Of a DNA stretch of 64,000 nt, positions 1 through 8,394 are shown piece by piece. The number at the start of each line of letters is the position of its first letter. Positions within the stretch are counted from its first letter, which is position 1. The notes beneath the pieces were generated by a model. That model saw nothing but the letters and a program-made list of their open reading frames with translations. It was not told the DNA's origin and made no database searches. The translations under genes and the position numbers were made by a program. Where the stretch lies: the NCBI GenBank assembly GCA_016124235.1, contig WGOC01000010.1, positions 1-64,000 of the forward strand, written 5' to 3'. Source of the stretch: a bacterium (lineage in GTDB: Bacteria > Verrucomicrobiota > Verrucomicrobiia > Limisphaerales > RI-55).

Positions 1-93
1 CGCCACCTGGCAGACCGGTTTTCCACTGCGCACCAGTTGAACCGCCTGTTCCTTGAAGTGCCGGGAGAAGTTACGTTTGGTGGCCACATTCAT
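1..93 (-). CDS. IS3-family transposase OrfA, N-terminal part (runs off the left edge)
   Basis: Read on the minus strand from an ATG at 93, the first 31 codons begin MNVATKRNFSRHFKEQAVQL and continue with a V-R-S-G-K-P-V-x-Q-V-A segment. This is the start of the helix-turn-helix (HTH_Tnp_1) domain of IS3-type OrfA proteins, which bind the ends of the insertion sequence. The purine-rich AAGGAAGAGA 15-25 bases upstream may hold the ribosome binding site. Only the N-terminus is inside the window, so completeness and the OrfB partner cannot be judged. The element lies directly downstream of a truncated ATPase gene. Confidence 0.75.
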   Translation of the reverse strand, partial: MNVATKRNFSRHFKEQAVQLVRSGKPVCQVA

Positions 94-140
94 AGTCTCT
101 TTGTCTCTTCCTTGGTGGTCCAGCATTCTCACTCACCTCA
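1..140 (-). mobile_element. End of an IS3-family insertion sequence
   Basis: The stretch between the truncated ATPase gene and the OrfA start carries no ATPase coding and leads straight into the transposase. The insertion-sequence tip is therefore placed at roughly 120-140. IS3-family tips normally start with TG, and several TGAG tetramers are present on the minus strand here (for example TGAGGTGAGTGAG). The exact tip and any target duplication cannot be fixed without the other end of the element. Confidence 0.55.
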
Positions 141-876
141 CACGTGCTGTGGCCTCACTTTCAGAAAGATTGTCGCTCTTCAAAACATGTTCAATATCTA
201 CCGTGTAGGGTAGCTTGCTGAAATCAGCGAAGTAGAAGAATTTTGGAATCCGCTTGAAGGCTATTTTCCACGCCGCAGCGCTGAAGGTGTCCTTATTGTC
301 GAGGAACTTCTTCTGTGCTTCCTGTGCCTCCAGAAGAATTTTTAGGGACTCGGCATTCTCACCGTATTTCGTTACGTCCTGAGCCAATTTCTTCCCAATC
401 TCACCGAAGCTTTTAAGCGCCGTGTAGCTCGCTCTCTCACTCTCGGGAACCGGAGTCTTATTCAGGAAATTCAACGCAGCGCGAGCCTCAGAACATCCGC
501 TCACCCAGCGAAATTCGTTCTTGTATGTCATCGACAAAGTTAAAATGTCACCCTCTTTAACAACGCCATCACCGAAAGATTCGGTTACGGCTGCAACGTC
601 GTCGGTCTGCCATTCAAGTTCAACACTGATTGGAGTTACTGCATCCAGATCTTTCCCGTCCTTTCGGTGGCGCTTCTCCAGCCACGCCGGATAGTGATCG
701 AGGATTGAAAATTCTGGATTGATTCGCGCCGGATTGAGGCAAAACAGGGCCTGAAGAAAGGCCGTCTTGCCAGATTCATTCTTGCCAACAACGCAAGTGA
801 CCTTTTCGTCGATCTTCACAGGCGTTGAGTCGATGATGTTTTTGAACATCCGGATTTGTGCGCTTTTCAGTTTCAT
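133..876 (-). pseudogene. AAA/SMC-type ATPase, 3'-truncated by the IS element
   Basis: The start is taken at the ATG at 876 (MKLKSAQIRMFKN), because homologous-looking sequence begins there; the longer in-frame reading to 1110 runs into unrelated sequence. The first beta strand and P-loop are clear: VVGKNESGKT at about residues 30-39, the Walker A motif of RecF/OLD/SMC-like AAA ATPases. Only 247 codons remain and no Walker B, ABC signature or nuclease domain is left, whereas such proteins usually have 500-700 residues. The stop codon falls at the IS junction. Proteins of this type are often phage-defence or overcoming-lysogenisation-like ATPases, but nothing left here decides that. If the inversion described below is undone, this gene lies downstream of the MuB-like gene in the same direction. 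Confidence 0.7.
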
Positions 877-1001
877 TAGAAATGCTCGTTCGCATTGTTC
901 CAAAAACATCCTCGGACAACACTGGACTTCAACAGATTTGTTCCCACTCTTGTTCCCATTCCTGGATTCTAAATCCTCAGATTCAGCGTAAATCCTTGTG
1001 T

Positions 1002-2486
1002 AGGCGCGCCGAAAATCTGTCCGGTTTGCTATCGATGGATCTGGCAAACGCTCTCTCTCGCGGCAGCAAGAGCTATGTGTTAAGACGGCTCTTGAAAAAG
1101 GTGCGTCCAATTGTCAAAGCACTGCACAAGGAACACGCGGGCAGTCGGAAGGATCGATTAAAACGCGGCTATGTTCACCGCGATTGGTGGTCAACGGAGC
1201 ATCCTTTTTTTGCGGGGGATGAATACGTTTTTGATGATCTCACGGGCAATGTCTATTTTTGGATTGAGGATGAACACGGCGCCTGGCAGCTCCTGCTTGG
1301 GCAGTTCATCGCGGGGTGCGACGCGCGGTCGTTGAGGATCTATCCCGGTGCTGTGGTTCCTTCGAATGTTTATCATCAACTGGCGTGCCGCACGGCAATG
1401 AACGGCATGGTTCAGCAGCTCGGCATCCCGAAACGGTTTCGCCTCGAAAATGGAATTTGGAAAACCGGCCAGTTGATCAAGGGGCAAAGCATCAATTCAA
1501 AAAAATTCCTGGCTTCCGATCTCCCTGAATTCAAGAGCGCACTTTCGAATCTCGGTATTGAAATACATCACACCGAGCCAGGGAATCCACGCGGCAAGAT
1601 TATTGAGCGCGTTTTTGGGCTCATTCAGCCGAAACTCGAACGATTGAAAGGCTACGCTGGCCGACTTCAAATGCTCGACATGCCGGAAACGACACGACGA
1701 GCCGTTAAGGAGGTAAACGCCCGCAGAGCCCATCCGAGTAAGTATTTCCTTAGCTTTCAGCAGATGCTTGCCGAGTACCAAAACATTTGTGAGGAGTACA
1801 ACGCTGAACGCCAGGAAGGGAAGATTCTCCGGGGTATGTCGCCGAATCAGGCATGGGTGCAATTACAGAATCCGGATGAACCAATGAGTCGGCTGGCGCC
1901 TGAGTTGCGGTACCTCTTTGCGCACGAACGATTCAGTGTGCCGGTCAAACGAGACGAATTCAAATTGCCAATCTCTGGGGAGTATTTCTACCAGATGGAA
2001 GAGATCTGGAAACTGAACGGCGAGCGGGTGTTGGCGTGGTTTGACCCTATGCGGCCAGAGTCGGTGATTGTGACGGATTTGGATGGAGAGAATCCGACCG
2101 TCGCTGAACGAGTTGTGAAGGCTCCCGCTTGGACAGATGGTCGAAATGAAAAGCTGGCGACGGCGCGACAAAAACTAAGCGCGATCAATCGGCACCGTCG
2201 CGCCGCATTGGTTGATTTAAAGACAGAGCTTTCTATTCCTTACCGTGGACACGTTGCCGACGAAGAGACGGTAGCCAAAGTTCGCCAGGGCGAAGAGTTC
2301 AACCGCCTGCGCGAGCAGTCGGCCGGCAAGGTCAAAAAGCGTCGCAAGATCAACGGCCATCGTGCCTCGATTGGATTGCCCCCGGTGGACACCGACCGTG
2401 TGACAGACGAACAAGAGGAGGCCGCTGCCCGGCTCGCCAGGGCGATGGATGAACACCGCAGGCGAAAGGAGATCGACCAACCATGA
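1002..2486 (+). pseudogene. Mu-like transposase, C-terminal half (catalytic core and Mu-C domain)
   Basis: The reading frame carries the middle and end of a MuA-type DDE transposase. A basic segment (SRGSKSYVLRRLLKKVRP) leads into the core, followed by GDEYVFDDLTGN, which contains the first catalytic Asp. The segment RFRLENGIWKTG has Glu where the second Asp would be expected, and GKIIERVFGLIQ contains the third acidic residue. A beta-barrel-like C-terminal domain and a basic, charged tail follow. The N-terminal DNA-binding domains are absent upstream; they lie on the opposite strand at 4099-5067. The frame can be opened further upstream (ATG at 858), but that part overlaps the ATPase region and looks like noise. 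Its last codons overlap the ATPase gene at 2483 by 4 bases (ATGA-type coupling), as in intact Mu A-B gene pairs. Probably not functional in its present arrangement. Confidence 0.8.
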
Positions 2487-3982
2487 ACACGCGCAGAAAG
2501 GCACTGGAAGACGGCACATTCTACGGGGAGAGATATGCTTCCTCGCCGGTCTATCAAAAGGGCATTCTAGGTTCGAGCGTCGCCGATCCCTCGGCTTTTC
2601 TGGATTCGCCGGATGACGTTGAGATCGTTGCTTTCATGCAATGGAAGTCTTGGCAGCCAGGCGGGCTGGAGGCGCTGGCAGAGGAGTTGCGCCGGCGCTG
2701 GCCAGAGCGATTGATGCCGCGCTCATTGCGTTTAAGGGCAGGGAATCTGCGCCGTGTCCCGGTTGGTGAGGAACTGGAACAATTGTGTGATGACATCCCA
2801 CTTTTGTTTGATTTCCAGATGGAAGGTATTTGCGGGGTTCCCACATATAAGCAGAAGGTTTTCCGTCTATCGATTGGCGACCTGGTCGAGTGTTGTAAAT
2901 CACATGCAGAGCAACTCGCTCCCAATTTGAAGACGGCATTGCTCGATCCTGAGCGACGTGAGTATGGGGGCGTGAAACCTACGCGTTCGCTTGCTGAGCG
3001 CGCCCCTTGGTATTTCCCGGACGTATTCGAATGCGTGCGCGTGTTGATGAATGAGCACGCGGCAGCGCGGCTTGAATCCATTATTCAGACCACGGTTGCC
3101 AAGACCCTGTTTAGAGTCTTCGAAGATGCCTGGGAGACGCGGCAAATGTTCCTCGCCCTTGGAGGCTACAAGATCGGCAAAAACACGGCTGCCCGCGCAT
3201 GGTGTGAGGCTTTCCCTGGTCGCGTCCGTTATGTGGAGGTGCCAACCGGGAACGATGATGAAAACTTTTTCCGGGCCCTATCTCGCAGCCTTGGCCTCGC
3301 GCAGGGAAAGGCGAAAGGCAACCAGATGCGCTTCAACGTCGAGAAGATGTTGTCTAAAATGCCATTGATGCTGGTGTTTGCTCAGGCGGCCTATCTTTGG
3401 CCGCAGAACAATCGCCGGGAGGCTCTCCCAAAGCGCATTGAATGGATCATCTCAAACTTGGTTGATAAAGGGGTGCCGGTGGTTCTTTTGTCGCGGCACC
3501 AGTTTGTTGAAGATCAGCAGATCGTCGCCAAAAAGACGGGCTGGCGAATGGATCAGTTCCTCTCGCGAGTAGCGGAGACTATCAACCTTGGTGAAACACT
3601 TCCGCGGCGCGACGTGATCGCGATCTCCAAGCCCAATCTTCCTCACTTCGAAAAGACTGCTATTGATCACCTGGCTGATTGTGTGTGCCAGCGTCCGGCA
3701 ATGTACACGCCGGTTTGCAAGCGGGCTGAACTGATCGCGAAACGGGACGGTAGAGACACGGTAGGGGATGCCGACGTGCTGGAGGCCATCGAAATCGTGT
3801 CTTCAACCAACTGGATGGAGCGCGGGCTGGTCGGCCGTCCTGAGCCTTCGCGTGGTCCGCGCGAACGTGGATCGTTCAAGCGCACACCTGCACAGAGCGG
3901 TCGCTCGCCAGGTGCGCGTGGTGGATTTTCTGGTCTTTCCTCGCCCTTGCAAAGGGACGGAAATCCGGTTGCAAGCGGGTAG
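2483..3982 (+). CDS. MuB/TniB-like transposition ATPase, divergent
   Basis: A 499-residue protein translationally coupled to the transposase half. An unusual N-terminal domain of about 200 residues precedes an AAA-type core that fits MuB/TniB target-selection ATPases, which bind DNA as ATP-dependent filaments and deliver targets to the transposase. The nucleotide site is atypical. The P-loop at residues 227-235 reads GGYKIGKNT, with Asn where Ser/Thr normally follows Lys. The Walker B strand reads LMLVFAQAAYLW at about 295-306, where Asp-Glu would be expected. A GlyLys and a sensor-like LLSR segment remain. The last 50 residues are basic and low in complexity (PEPSRGPRERGSF). It could be a decayed ATPase or a non-hydrolysing variant of the family. 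Confidence 0.65.
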   Translation: MNTRRKALEDGTFYGERYASSPVYQKGILGSSVADPSAFLDSPDDVEIVAFMQWKSWQPGGLEALAEELRRRWPERLMPRSLRLRAGNLRRVPVGEELEQLCDDIPLLFDFQMEGICGVPTYKQKVFRLSIGDLVECCKSHAEQLAPNLKTALLDPERREYGGVKPTRSLAERAPWYFPDVFECVRVLMNEHAAARLESIIQTTVAKTLFRVFEDAWETRQMFLALGGYKIGKNTAARAWCEAFPGRVRYVEVPTGNDDENFFRALSRSLGLAQGKAKGNQMRFNVEKMLSKMPLMLVFAQAAYLWPQNNRREALPKRIEWIISNLVDKGVPVVLLSRHQFVEDQQIVAKKTGWRMDQFLSRVAETINLGETLPRRDVIAISKPNLPHFEKTAIDHLADCVCQRPAMYTPVCKRAELIAKRDGRDTVGDADVLEAIEIVSSTNWMERGLVGRPEPSRGPRERGSFKRTPAQSGRSPGARGGFSGLSSPLQRDGNPVASG

Positions 3983-4012
3983 AAAACCGCATTGCAACTG
4001 CAGTTTGAAGCG
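3944..4012. repeat. Three TTGCAA-centred sites at 22-23 bp spacing behind the MuB-like gene
   Basis: TTGCAA occurs at 3947-3952, 3969-3974 and 3992-3997, spaced 22 and 23 bp. The first two sites share 14 of 22 aligned bases by my count. The third belongs to a 25 bp segment (3988-4012, starting CGCATTGCAA and ending AAGCG) that matches 8429-8452 at 20 positions with one gap. Tandem sites of about 22 bp are what Mu-type transposases bind at element ends. This is a candidate element end, by analogy only. Confidence 0.4.
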
Positions 4013-4098
4013 CTCGGAAAAACGGGCGCGCTTTTTCCTGTACAGTTGCCACCCAAATTTCGCAGGTGAAATCCGAGTGTGATTGCACTGCGGATTCC

Positions 4099-5067
4099 CC
4101 TGGCGACCGAGCCCCCGTTCAAAACTGATTGCGCGATGATGTGGCGCTCTTCTTCTTCGGTCCAATTGATCTCAATCCGCCGGCCGGATCTCTTTGTTCG
4201 TTGATCCAGCACCGAATCAGCTTTGCGGTTGCCGTTCTTCCATTTGGCGACCTTGCGTTCAACCAGCTTCCGCATGGCCTCGCGGTTCTTCGCGAGCGTC
4301 GGAAGCGCATCGAACAGAAAATTGACAATCTGCCGGCGCACGCGGCGCATGGTCTTGCCCGAACGCTCGGCTTCCTCCCAGAACTTGCCGACATCCATCC
4401 AGAGGCACGCCAGCGATTTGGGCGCCGGATTTTGTGCGTCGGCAAAGCCTTCGATCGTTTCAGCGATGACCTTCAACGCGTCGCGCGTTGCCGCGTCCGG
4501 CTTGGGTGATTTTTCCAAGCCGCCAATCCGGCCGTCCACGTACAATTCAACGCGGTGCCATTCTTCGCGGCCGGCGTCGCGGTCCAGTGTGCGCTTCAAA
4601 AGGTATTGCCATCTTTGGGCTGAAATCTCTTTGGCGAATTCAGCGCGGTAGTCGCGCAAACCGCATTCGATAAACTCCCCGTCGCGCCCGATCATTTCAT
4701 TGCGCCGACGCAGCGACGGAACCAACGCCCGCTGAAGTTTCAACGCGCGCGCCTGTTCGGAGTCGGGCAATGAGGCAAACGGAACCGAAAGCCGCCACGG
4801 TTGCTCACTTGGCGCAGAGCCCAACAAATGATGCACGTCGCGATAGCCTCCGGATTTCACCAATTCAAAAAGCCGGGTGCGCCAGGCTTCGGGGAGTTGA
4901 TCGATCGACCAGGCCGGCGCCTTGCCGCCGCGTGTGGCGACGAGGCCGGCCGGGGGTGTTTCCTTTAGGCGAATCTGAACCGCGCGCTTACTCAGCTGCA
5001 GTACGGCAGCCAACTGCGCGGCCGTGTGGCCGTTGGGGATGCCGGGGACCTGGGCTTCTGAAATCAT
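4099..5067 (-). pseudogene. Mu-like transposase, N-terminal half (DNA-binding domains)
   Basis: From the ATG at 5067 the protein opens with a winged-helix/HTH segment (AAQLAAVLQLSKRAVQIRLK, about residues 15-35) and a W-S-I-x-x-L-P-E-A-W motif typical of the MuA N-terminal DNA-binding domain. Helical DNA-binding segments follow, then the passage WTEEEERHIIAQSVLNGGSV that normally leads into the catalytic domain. At about codon 323 (AGG at 4099-4101) similarity stops, and the frame continues as antisense of the MuB-like gene region. The missing catalytic half is on the plus strand starting at about 1002. Joining the two at this Arg codon keeps the frame and gives about 816 residues. Long for MuA (663 aa) but plausible. 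Confidence 0.75.
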
Positions 5068-5181
5068 GTTGAATCACCCTTGCAAAAAGAATTCAGGCGG
5101 ACGCCGGCCAGCGCTGAGCGGCAAAACTCAGTCGTCGGTCCCCGATGTATGACTGGCGCCCGCCAAAGGGTTAAATGAGAC

Positions 5182-5267
5182 ATGGCAACCGGCGGTTTCC
5201 ACGGAAAGGACTTCGTGGAATCACTCGCTGACGGTCGCGAGCGGAACTCCTTCCCACCGGTTGCCAT
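5182..5267. other. Nested inverted repeats able to form a three-way junction
   Basis: An outer perfect 11 bp inverted repeat (ATGGCAACCGG at 5182-5192, its complement at 5257-5267) encloses two further hairpins. One is a 7 bp stem TTCCACG/CGTGGAA at 5197-5203 and 5214-5220; the other is a 5 bp stem CTCGC/GCGAG at 5224-5228 and 5237-5241. The structure lies in the 223 bp gap between the capsid gene and the transposase N-half, where I see no convincing gene (a 71-codon frame there looks random). It could be an RNA element, a transcript-end structure or a protein-binding site. The strand is undetermined. Confidence 0.4.
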
Positions 5268-5290
5268 TAAATGAAGCATCGCCGTGAGTC

Positions 5291-6505
5291 TTAGCTGGCG
5301 GCGAGTTGCAGGACGGCGGCGGCGCCGGTCTGCATGAGTTCAACGTGGAAGCGCTCCAGGGCGCGCACGGCGATTTCATCACTCGCGAAATAGATGTCTG
5401 AAGACGTTTCAACGCGAAGATCGCCACGCTCGCCAAAGTAATGGTAGCTGGCATCGCCAAAGCAGACTTGCAGCTGGCTCGCAGCGGCGCTCGTATCGTA
5501 AATCGGCATGACGTCCACCCAGCGAACCGGGAAGCCGTCCAGCTTGGGAGTGGCGCCCGGCATGTAAACCTTGCCGTTGGCCGTCGAGTTGAACGTGATC
5601 AAGAGCGCCTCCATCGTGGCGTTCATGTAATACGCACTTTGCTTGAGCGCAGCGGAGCTCACCTTGGCGCGCAGGTTACGCAGATCGGAGAGCGCAATGT
5701 CGGAAGGCGCCGTGTTGCCCGTGGTGAGGACGATCTTGTTGCTCGCGTCCAGAGCCGCCTTGGCAAAGCCTTTCATGCTCTTGTACGTGCTGGTGCCGTC
5801 CGCCATGAAAAAGCACGTGTCTTCCCACTTGGCCATTTCGCGGGAGATGTAGCGTGCGAGGAAAGAGCCGAGCTGCACAATGCTGTCGGCATCGATCTCC
5901 GAAGGGATGCGAACTAAGCCGCCGGCCTTTTGCGGTGTAAACGTCTTATTCGCGAATTGCGGCGACTTCTCACCGACGGAACCGCTCATATCGATGAACC
6001 CAAACGCCGGACTGGTGGATAGCGACGGCAGATTGACCGTCGCGGCGCCGAGCGGATAGACGGTGCCGAACTGACGCGCCTGGCCATACATCCAGACCAG
6101 TTCCACGACTTCCGCCGCGTAGGTGGTGGGCAGCGGGATATCACTGGTCGTCAGTGCCGAGCGCTGCTCCATGCCGAGCGCTTCGATGGCGCGCGAAAGG
6201 ACCGCGTCGCGATCGCTTACGTGTTCGAGCTTGTTGTGGCGGGCCGCGCCCACAATGGCGATGGCAGCGAGGTAACGCGCACACGCTTCGGAGACGAAAC
6301 GGCCGCGCTTCGGATCCGGCCCATCCCCGGCTTGCATCCGGGAGCGGCGCATGTCATCGAGCTGACGTTTGAGCAGCGAGTTGTTCTCGTGCAGTTTCTT
6401 GATCGCATCGTTGGACGACGCGAGGTCCGATTCAAGGCGGCGATAGCCGGCCTCGACGTTGGCAAGATCCCCTTTGAGATCCTGCAAGTATTCAGATTCG
6501 TTCAT
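5291..6505 (-). CDS. HK97-type phage major capsid protein (copy 1)
   Basis: A 404-residue protein with the two-part layout of HK97-fold capsid precursors. An N-terminal charged coiled coil (about residues 3-55, heptads with Leu and Lys/Glu) resembles a scaffolding delta domain, and the capsid fold follows. The fold starts near EQRSALTTSDIPLP (about 118-131) and contains SPAFGFIDMSGSVGEKSPQF and RIPSEIDADSIVQLGSFLAR, the E-loop and spine-helix region, and a C-terminal A-domain with IYFASDEIAVRALERFHV. The ATG at 6505 is the only start that includes the coiled coil. A second homologous gene lies directly upstream on the same strand. No portal, terminase, protease or tail gene is present in the window, so this is a remnant or an unusual cargo of the Mu-like element. 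Confidence 0.8.
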   Translation of the reverse strand: MNESEYLQDLKGDLANVEAGYRRLESDLASSNDAIKKLHENNSLLKRQLDDMRRSRMQAGDGPDPKRGRFVSEACARYLAAIAIVGAARHNKLEHVSDRDAVLSRAIEALGMEQRSALTTSDIPLPTTYAAEVVELVWMYGQARQFGTVYPLGAATVNLPSLSTSPAFGFIDMSGSVGEKSPQFANKTFTPQKAGGLVRIPSEIDADSIVQLGSFLARYISREMAKWEDTCFFMADGTSTYKSMKGFAKAALDASNKIVLTTGNTAPSDIALSDLRNLRAKVSSAALKQSAYYMNATMEALLITFNSTANGKVYMPGATPKLDGFPVRWVDVMPIYDTSAAASQLQVCFGDASYHYFGERGDLRVETSSDIYFASDEIAVRALERFHVELMQTGAAAVLQLAAS

Positions 6506-6634
6506 GTATTTGTTTCGGATTTTGATTTGTTCTTCCGTTCACACACCCCGCCGCCGCGCTCCATCGCCATTGCCTGCTTGAGCGCTCGAATCGCCTGGCA
6601 ACGCTGCTTTTGCTTGGGGTTTTAAATTCATCGC

Positions 6635-7906
6635 CTACGCGGCCGGGCCGAGTTGCAGCACACTCATGCTGCTGGCGTCCATGTTGTGAAAATCGATTTC
6701 CTCCAACGCCCGCAGCGCGATTTGATCGGTGGCAAATTTCACCTCCCGACTCATGTTCAAGCTAAACTCGCGGCGCACGCCCAGGTAGCCGTAGGAAAGA
6801 TCGCCAAAGCCGCCCACCAACGTATCAGCCGAATCGGCCGTATCGTAAGCCGGCAACGCCGGCACCCAATGAATCGGGAAGTTGTCCAGCGTATCGCCCT
6901 GCGGACTGCGGACAAAAACTTCGCCTTCGTCAGTCATGTCATTGAACTGGCAGAACAGCGCCTCGTAGGTCGGATTGAAGAAGTAGGCGCCATTGATCAA
7001 CGCGGCACTGGCCACGTACCAGCGCATTGCGCGAACGTCGGTTAACGTGATTTCCGGCGGCGAGCAAACGCCCGTTCCAAGTGTGCGGTTGTTTGATTGC
7101 GAAAGCGCATACTTGAGCACGCCCGTGATGTTTCCAAACGTGCTGGTGCCGTCGCCGTTGAAAGCCGTGTTGTCTTCCAGATAGGCCATCTCCCGCGCGC
7201 AATAATCGGCGAGGAAATTGCCGAGATTGACGAAGCTGTCATCATCGATCTCGCTCGGGACAATGATCAAGCCGCCGGCTTTCTCCGCGTCGAACGTCAC
7301 GAACTCGATTTGCGGCACCTTTTCCAGGACGCTCGCCGATTGATCGATGAACCCAAACGCCGGCGAAGTCTTGAGCCGCGGCAATTTGTTCGTCGACCGG
7401 CCCAACTTGTAAACCGTGCCCAGGCGGCGAATGATGCCATAGCTCTCGACCAGTTGAACGATTTCCTTCCCGTAGTTGGCCGGCAAGGGAATGTCCGACG
7501 TGGTGAGCGCTGAGCGTTGCTCTGAGCCCAGAATAAAATCGCAACGCGAAGCGATACGATCGCGCGTGACACTGCTGACGGTGCGCAGCTTGCCATAGGC
7601 GAGCCCCACGCCAAGCGTGTAGGCGGCCAGATGGTTTGCGCAATCATTGGAAACGACGCGTTTCCGGTAATGAAAGGCGCCGATGGATTCGGGCAGGTTA
7701 TGCCCTTTCATGGAAGTAATCAGCGAACGAAGCGACGCTTGATCCTGCTCGATATCGAGCACTTGCTTGCGCAGTTCAGCCTCGTGAATACCGATCGTTT
7801 GAAGCGCTTCGCCTCGGGCGGTGTAAGTGGCGACTTCGGCGGTGGTGGCGGGAGTGTGGGCGGCGGTTCGGGTGGCTCGCCATTGGTGCGCCTGCGAATC
7901 GAGCAT
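6635..7906 (-). CDS. HK97-type phage major capsid protein (copy 2), 5' end uncertain
   Basis: Clearly paralogous to the gene just downstream: both carry EQRSALTTSDIPLP, a TSPAFGFID segment, IVPSEIDDDSFVNLGNFLA (here) and a C-terminal FATDQIALRALEEIDFH. A coiled-coil segment (HEAELRKQVLDIEQDQASLR) matches the delta-like domain. I place the start at the ATG at 7906 because it gives the same N-terminal length as copy 1. However, the first 30 codons look like antisense sequence, and genuine similarity begins only near 7810. The reading frame stays open to 8158 but that part overlaps a better-looking plus-strand gene. The true 5' end may have been lost at a rearrangement junction. Confidence 0.7.
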   Translation of the reverse strand: MLDSQAHQWRATRTAAHTPATTAEVATYTARGEALQTIGIHEAELRKQVLDIEQDQASLRSLITSMKGHNLPESIGAFHYRKRVVSNDCANHLAAYTLGVGLAYGKLRTVSSVTRDRIASRCDFILGSEQRSALTTSDIPLPANYGKEIVQLVESYGIIRRLGTVYKLGRSTNKLPRLKTSPAFGFIDQSASVLEKVPQIEFVTFDAEKAGGLIIVPSEIDDDSFVNLGNFLADYCAREMAYLEDNTAFNGDGTSTFGNITGVLKYALSQSNNRTLGTGVCSPPEITLTDVRAMRWYVASAALINGAYFFNPTYEALFCQFNDMTDEGEVFVRSPQGDTLDNFPIHWVPALPAYDTADSADTLVGGFGDLSYGYLGVRREFSLNMSREVKFATDQIALRALEEIDFHNMDASSMSVLQLGPAA

Positions 7907-8026
7907 AGCGAGGACGCGAAAGTTGCGATCATCGAACAGTCCGCGAATGTGGCGGTGCAGACGGTCGCCACTCAAATGAATCAGGATTCCGACATCAGTC
8001 GGGCAACCAAGAGGTTGGTGGCATGA
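7811..8026 (+). pseudogene. 3' fragment of an unidentified plus-strand gene
   Basis: The plus-strand frame ending at 8026 encodes a Gly-rich linker (about 7829-7880, runs of G and S) followed by an amphipathic stretch, AKVAIIEQSANVAVQTVATQ, and a charged end. Its TGA overlaps the ATG of the next gene as ATGA, which suggests a true upstream partner in an operon. Upstream of about 7810 the frame becomes antisense to the capsid coiled coil, so the 5' part is missing. Function unknown. The evidence is amino-acid composition and the stop/start overlap only. Confidence 0.3.
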
Positions 8027-8394
8027 CCAGGGGCGTCGTTTATTTCTATTCGGACCGCGTGCCGGATGGGCGTTTCCTGGCGGAGTTGCAGATGGAAAAG
8101 GACGGGGTGTTTTCCGCCATCGTCCAGAATGACGACAAAGAGGAATGGCTCTCGGCAAAGGAAGCGGCCGCCCTGCTCGCTTCGTTGGGAATCAAACTCG
8201 ATTTCAAGGGAATCTATCGGTGGGCGGATGATGGATTCATTCGCGACTTCCGACCACAGCCGCACACGCGACGATTTGGCAAGTCATCGATCAAACGGCT
8301 GGCGAGTCGGTTGAAGGCAGATCCGGAGTACTGGCAGAAGTTGCGCGCCAGTCATTACAGCGGCGATCGATCGCGCTGCGGAGTGCGTGGGTAG
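8023..8394 (+). CDS. Small HTH (excisionase/MerR-like) DNA-binding protein
   Basis: A 123-residue protein. Residues 42-90 contain LSAKEAAALLASLGIKLDFKG followed by IYRWADDGFI and FGKSSIKRLASRL. This is the order helix-turn-helix, recognition helix, wing that occurs in excisionase (HTH_17) and MerR-type domains, which bend DNA for recombination or regulate phage genes. It overlaps the preceding fragment by 4 bases and faces away from the capsid genes towards the tRNA-Gly end of the island. A recombination directionality factor or a repressor is the natural guess; no integrase gene is seen in the window. The C-terminal tail is Arg/Ser-rich and may extend past the real domain. Confidence 0.5.
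   Translation: MTRGVVYFYSDRVPDGRFLAELQMEKDGVFSAIVQNDDKEEWLSAKEAAALLASLGIKLDFKGIYRWADDGFIRDFRPQPHTRRFGKSSIKRLASRLKADPEYWQKLRASHYSGDRSRCGVRG

Noticed and set aside
858..1001. N-terminal extension of the transposase C-half from the ATG at 858
   Set aside because: This part overlaps the start and upstream region of the ATPase and shows no transposase similarity; the true join is on the opposite strand.
1018..1029. TGTCCGGTTTGC near the inversion junction as a transposon end
   Set aside because: It lies in the transposase coding sequence (LSGLL) about 16 bases from the breakpoint; similarity to the 8511-8574 termini is short and may be chance.
5064..5279. 71-codon minus-strand ORF in the capsid-transposase gap
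   Set aside because: Random composition, overlaps the nested inverted repeats and has no domain.
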